DNA from: an uncultured Collinsella sp.
GTDB taxonomy: Bacteria > Actinomycetota > Coriobacteriia > Coriobacteriales > Coriobacteriaceae
Reading direction: 5' to 3'
Assembly: GCA_900754745.1 (NCBI GenBank)
Contig: CAAEEB010000067.1
Coordinates: 1-64,000, forward strand
DNA length: 64,000 nt
In this document: positions 61,301-64,000 of the stretch, one piece after another
Numbering within the stretch: position 1 is the stretch's first letter
Layout: the number at the start of each line of letters is the position of its first letter
Made by a program: the position numbers and the translations under genes
Notes under the pieces: generated by a model
The model's database searches: none
Seen by the model: only the letters and a program-made list of their open reading frames with translations
Told to the model about the DNA's origin: nothing

Positions 61301-62180
61301 GATGCACTTTGTGGACAAGAACAACCCCGAGAACATCATCGACGCCGCGGTAAAGCGCCAGAAGGACCGTGCGAGCGGCCAGACCTCGTTCTTCGATATG
61401 TTTGGCGACGTTGAGGGCTCGGGCTTCGAGGTCAGCGTGCCCGATCCGGACGGTCAGGAATGGGATCGCCACCTCAAGCTGAGCCAGGAGAAAGAGGTCC
61501 TGGGCATCTATGTCTCGGACCACCCGCTGCGCCCGTTTGAGTATGCACTAGCCAAGGCGCGCGACTTCTCGTTCTCGCAGATCGACACCGGCTACGAAGT
61601 TCAGAATCCTACGGGCGGTACCATCAACCAGGAGATTCCCGAGGGTAAGGCGCTGTGGTGGGCCGGTATGGTCTCGAGCGTGTCCAAGCGCGTGACCAAA
61701 AACGGCGACCCCATGGGCATCGTGCAGCTCGAGGACATGGAAGGCGAGGCCACCGTGGTCGTGTTCCCTAAGACCTACAAGGAGGCCGAGGGGTATCTGT
61801 ACGGCGAGGTCGATCCCGAGACCGGCGTGCAGCTGTCCGACGCGTTTGTGCGCATTAAGGGCAAACTCGAGCGCTCGGACCGCGGCGACCAGATCATCGC
61901 GCAGGAGATCGTGCCGCTCGAGCTCAACGAGGAGAACAACAAGCCCAAGGTGTTTGAGGTCATGGTGCCCAACAGCCGCTTTAGCCAGGGCAATATGGCG
62001 CGCCTGGCCACGGTGCTCACCGCTAACCCGGGCGGCGACCGCGTGGAGATCTTTATCGAGCAGGTGGACGGGCGCGTGCTGCGTGCCGAGGTGCCTGCCA
62101 AGGTCAACGCGCGCTCGATTCCGCTGCTGGCCGAGGCCAAGGCCATCGTGGGTAACCAGGGCAGAGTAACGGTGATCTAG
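58377..62180 (+). CDS. dnaE: DNA polymerase III alpha subunit
   Basis: The 1267-residue replicative polymerase begins with a PHP domain (FVHLHNHTVFSMLDGATRIQ; AITDHGYMYG). The palm has GPGRGSAAGAIVAY and the catalytic PDIDMDFDD at about 466-474. The beta-binding and fingers regions follow (GRTxG-like AYAFNKSHSAGYA near 820), then a helix-hairpin-helix (GLAGIRGVGTGVA) and an OB fold near the C terminus (MVSSVSKRVTKNG). GGAG lies upstream of the ATG. Length is slightly above the usual 1160 residues without an intein. It is flanked by family-D repeats. Confidence 0.96.
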   Translation: MAFVHLHNHTVFSMLDGATRIQDMVNRAVELGMPAVAITDHGYMYGVPDLALACDAVNHNTPEYKTWSHDKAFLEKDRRDELVEPDPEENPREHAQYVKDMAMWDEKGNIDELKPPLVIKPIFGCEVYFTPDETLARDHKPELYHMILLAKDQEGYVNLMQTVSEAAVQGFYYKPRVTLDNLRRHAKGMICTSACIAGIIPKYIDRGDMEGAIKWAETFRDTFEPGDFYIEIQEHGITTDNGLTDEQMDRTLIDIAKQVGVKVIATNDFHYLRREDAPVQDVIMCIGMNAKVDDPNRMRMTGSEFYMKTEEEMRAMFPYCPEACDNTLEIADKCYVELDWDSIILPRFPLLDPGETHESQFRRECEKGLRQHYGDDWATREIGGVNIKERFEYEYKVICDKGFAAYFLIVAEYVQWAKDNGIGVGPGRGSAAGAIVAYAMNITAFDPLENGLMFERFLSPQRTEMPDIDMDFDDERRLEVVEHVRQLYGPEKVTHVITYSTIKAKQAINDAARVLDYPVYMGQRLSKMVSSDPKVKLKQVLDKQPGKEDLFNPDFAEAYKKDDDARRIIDTALSIEGLTRGEGVHACAVLICRDPVNEHVPTKLDTKGGVEITQYEGHTVADMGLLKMDFLGLRTLTVISKAKANIKKNFGIDIKEEEIPFDDPEIFKLMGSGHTAGVFQVESAGMTATIKNMKPTEYKHVVALIALYRPGPLGAGMVSSYINRMNGKEPAVSYDDRLDDILGETYGTMVYQEQVMLISVEMCGFSKGESDSRIRKPVAKKKIKLLTSTVLHWEDGSDETTYDHWMNGAIKNNYTREVAQKIWDDVLEFASYAFNKSHSAGYAILVMQTAWLKAHYPHEYMAAVLTSYTGKTDKIVHYVSACRHDGIPVLSPDVNESGTEFTATKEGVRFGLAGIRGVGTGVAQTIIAEREAGGPFKTLHDFVERVDSSQANRRVIESLIKAGAFDSTGYPRRQMMHFVDKNNPENIIDAAVKRQKDRASGQTSFFDMFGDVEGSGFEVSVPDPDGQEWDRHLKLSQEKEVLGIYVSDHPLRPFEYALAKARDFSFSQIDTGYEVQNPTGGTINQEIPEGKALWWAGMVSSVSKRVTKNGDPMGIVQLEDMEGEATVVVFPKTYKEAEGYLYGEVDPETGVQLSDAFVRIKGKLERSDRGDQIIAQEIVPLELNEENNKPKVFEVMVPNSRFSQGNMARLATVLTANPGGDRVEIFIEQVDGRVLRAEVPAKVNARSIPLLAEAKAIVGNQGRVTVI

Positions 62181-62197
62181 GGACGGCGTTGCTGAGG

Positions 62198-62322
62198 GGT
62201 AGCTAATTTGGGACGGGGCTATTTTAGCTACCCTTTGGCTGACGGCGAATGAGTCGGGGTTGGAATACATCTCAACCGACATTTGGGGGTAGCTAAAATA
62301 GCCCCGTCCCAAATTAGCTACC
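62198..62322. repeat. Family D palindrome with perfect 36-bp arms
   Basis: Arms at 62198-62233 and 62287-62322 are exact complements. Each arm is itself nearly palindromic, starting GGTAGCTAAT and ending ATTTTAGCTACC. The 53-base centre is unrelated sequence. The element sits between dnaE and the SWIM gene and could act as a terminator only without a T-run, so a repeat origin is more likely. Confidence 0.85.
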
Positions 62323-62343
62323 ATGTGTGGATTGGAGGAAGTG

Positions 62344-64000
62344 ATGGCGCAGGGGACGTTTGTGCAGGCGCTCCGGAAAGAGGCGGCGCTGAGCGGCACC
62401 TTTATGAAGGGCCGCTCGCTCATGCTCAACGGCGCCGTGCTGTCGATCGAGGACAGCGGCTCGCGCTTCTCCAAGAACGTGACGGTTGAGGGCTCAGTGC
62501 GCGGCTCGCGCGGTGACCTGTACAAGACGCACGTGGCGCTCGACATGGACGAGCACGAGGTGATCGACTACGACTGCGATTGCCCCGCTGCCTATCGCTA
62601 CCCCGGCATGTGCAAGCACGCCATCGCCACGGCGCTAGCGTACCTGGACGCCAGCGGCATTGAGCCTGTTGAGGGGCTGCGCACGCCGGTCCGCACGTTT
62701 ACGGCGGCGCCCAAGCAAGCCGCGCGTCCTGCGTCTGCCGCACCGGCGGTCAACCCTAACTTTCCCTTCCCGGCGCCAGTTCCCACGAGCCCGAGCCTCA
62801 TGAAGGCGCTCTCCGATCTTTCGGACGCGCGCATGGATGAGTTGGCGGGCATGCGCCGCAAGCTCGCCGGCACTGTCGACCCCGATGCCCCCAAGGCGGT
62901 GTTGGAGCCCTCGCTGGTGCCGTACTACAATCCGCTGTTCGCCGACCGCTTTAGCTGGGCGCTCGAGCTTCGCATCCGATGCGGCTCGGTGTCCTACGTG
63001 GTCAAGGACATCGACGGCATGGCCGCCGCCTACGCGCGCGGCGGCACGTTCTCGTACGGCAAGAAGCTCACATTCCTCCATACGCCCGAGGCCTTTGACG
63101 AGGTTTCGGTGCGTCTGCTCGACCTTGTTGTGGCAACGGTTGTGTATCTGAGCGACATCACGAGTTCGCGTTCGGCGTCGTACGATTTTGCACGCAGCGG
63201 CTTTGTCGCCGAGCGTCAACTGCCGCTGTCCGAGCATGACATCGTATACATGCTGGACTTGCTGCGTGGCCGGACCATTTCCTTTGAGCCCGCCTGGTCG
63301 CGGGGAACGACGACGCATCGTTCCTACGAGGTGGCGGTTGAGTTGTCGCCGGTGGGGGAGGACGAGGCCTCGGCAAAACAGCCGCCGCTCCTTGCCGCCA
63401 AGATCGCGCCGGCGGCCGGTGGCAGCTACGACCTGCGTCTGCCCGCCGATATGTACTGCTTTGTCTCGGGCGACGTTGCCTATCTGGTCGACACGCACCG
63501 CGCGCGCCGCGCCGATGCGGCGTTTGCCCAGCATGCCGCACCGTTTCTGTCGCGTCTGCTGCCCTGTCGCACGCCGGTCCATATCGCCGCCGAACAGGTG
63601 GGCGAATTCTGCCGCATGGCGCTGCCCGTGCTGCGCGAATACACTGACCTCACCGCTCCCGCCGTGCTCGACACCGTGGCGCCCGAGCCGAGCTTTGCCA
63701 TGGCAATCGGTGTCGACGATGGGCTTGTGACCTGCAAGATTACGGTTAGCTACGGCGATTGGTCGGCAGATCTCTTTAGCCTGGGTGCCCCGGGCAGCCC
63801 CTTCGAAGAACAGCGCCCGGGCGTGCCGCCGCGCGACGAGATAGCAGAGTTTCGCGTTATGGACACGGCGGCCCTGTATTTCGACTTTTACGAGGGCGGC
63901 CTGGCGTTTGAGGAGCGCGACGACGAGAGCCTGTTCTGCCTGCTCACCGAGGGCCTGTCTGCCCTGTCCGAGCTGGGCGAGGTCATGCTCAGCGACCGCC
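62344..64000 (+). CDS. SWIM zinc-finger protein, N-terminal part (runs off the window)
   Basis: Start ATG 62344 follows GGAGGAAGTG; 552 residues are visible and the frame is still open at the edge. The SWIM motif C78-x-C80-x9-C90-x-H92 (DCDCPAAYRYPGMCKH) binds zinc. In actinobacteria and firmicutes such N-terminal SWIM regions usually precede an SNF2/HepA-type helicase, which would lie beyond the window. An Ala/Pro-rich linker (about 125-155) separates the SWIM domain from the following region. DNA-binding or repair roles are inferred. Confidence 0.8.
   Translation, partial: MAQGTFVQALRKEAALSGTFMKGRSLMLNGAVLSIEDSGSRFSKNVTVEGSVRGSRGDLYKTHVALDMDEHEVIDYDCDCPAAYRYPGMCKHAIATALAYLDASGIEPVEGLRTPVRTFTAAPKQAARPASAAPAVNPNFPFPAPVPTSPSLMKALSDLSDARMDELAGMRRKLAGTVDPDAPKAVLEPSLVPYYNPLFADRFSWALELRIRCGSVSYVVKDIDGMAAAYARGGTFSYGKKLTFLHTPEAFDEVSVRLLDLVVATVVYLSDITSSRSASYDFARSGFVAERQLPLSEHDIVYMLDLLRGRTISFEPAWSRGTTTHRSYEVAVELSPVGEDEASAKQPPLLAAKIAPAAGGSYDLRLPADMYCFVSGDVAYLVDTHRARRADAAFAQHAAPFLSRLLPCRTPVHIAAEQVGEFCRMALPVLREYTDLTAPAVLDTVAPEPSFAMAIGVDDGLVTCKITVSYGDWSADLFSLGAPGSPFEEQRPGVPPRDEIAEFRVMDTAALYFDFYEGGLAFEERDDESLFCLLTEGLSALSELGEVMLSDR

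Noticed and set aside
58341-61523. 1060-codon minus-strand frame opposite dnaE
   Set aside because: It is antisense to clear DnaE motifs and has shadow-type composition.

Overview
The window is high-GC bacterial DNA with dense genes, strong Shine-Dalgarno sites and a strictly anaerobic, fermentative gene set: rubredoxin, flavin reductase, [FeFe]-hydrogenase, PTS with a GH4 6-phospho-alpha-glucosidase, and FucO. Gene content, codon use and the many GTCCC-containing intergenic palindromes suggest a gut Coriobacteriia member, most likely Collinsella or a relative. That assignment is an inference. No rRNA, tRNA or CRISPR array was recognised.

Layout. 0-9 kb: end of a flavin reductase, rubredoxin, an Nramp metal transporter (minus strand) and gltBD. 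9-13 kb: an unknown protein, an AbiEi/DUF559-like putative nuclease bracketed by repeat arrays, and an amidohydrolase. 13-17 kb: a minus-strand copper operon (copA, copZ, csoR) behind a CsoR-type operator, followed by a zinc-ribbon membrane protein. 17-20 kb: a DEAD-box RNA helicase with a long charged tail. 20-25 kb: an alpha-glucoside PTS operon (EIIA, LicT-type antiterminator, EIICB, 6-phospho-alpha-glucosidase). 25-31 kb: a hydrogenase operon (NuoF/GltD-like fusion, [FeFe]-hydrogenase, Tat-type lipoprotein, fused ABC permease-ATPase). 31-43 kb: a lone RelB-like protein, CPBP protease, YgiQ radical SAM protein, YoaK-like membrane protein, fucO, M42 peptidase, HTH-HipA fusion, mnmA, cysK with a divergent Rrf2 regulator, and a YvlD-like membrane protein. 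43-51 kb: a TrpR/YerC-like regulator and an addB-addA recombination nuclease pair. 51-58 kb: an accessory island with an AAA ATPase and a restriction-modification-like operon (GIY-YIG/SF2 helicase plus two adenine-methylase-type proteins) with a divergent XRE controller. 58-64 kb: dnaE and the start of a SWIM zinc-finger protein.

The most striking feature is the intergenic repeats. A roughly 60-bp hairpin unit (family A, arms containing CAATCTGTAACA / TGTTACAGATTG) occurs 14 times in five clusters, all in the first 17.3 kb, with a regular start-to-start spacing of 79-82 bp inside clusters. It flanks both mntH and the DUF559-like gene. Other palindrome families (B GTTGCGGTGRAATA, C GGTGCA...TGCACC, D AATTTGGGACGG, E GTCCCCAACGACTAGTC, F TTGGGGACGG..., G near fucO) sit in other gaps. 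One B copy lies inside a C copy. Palindromes supply the last codons of copA and of the RelB-like gene. D-type sequences bracket the 51-58 kb island. These families, the restriction-like island and the compact fused transporter behind the hydrogenase are the best candidates for undescribed biology here.
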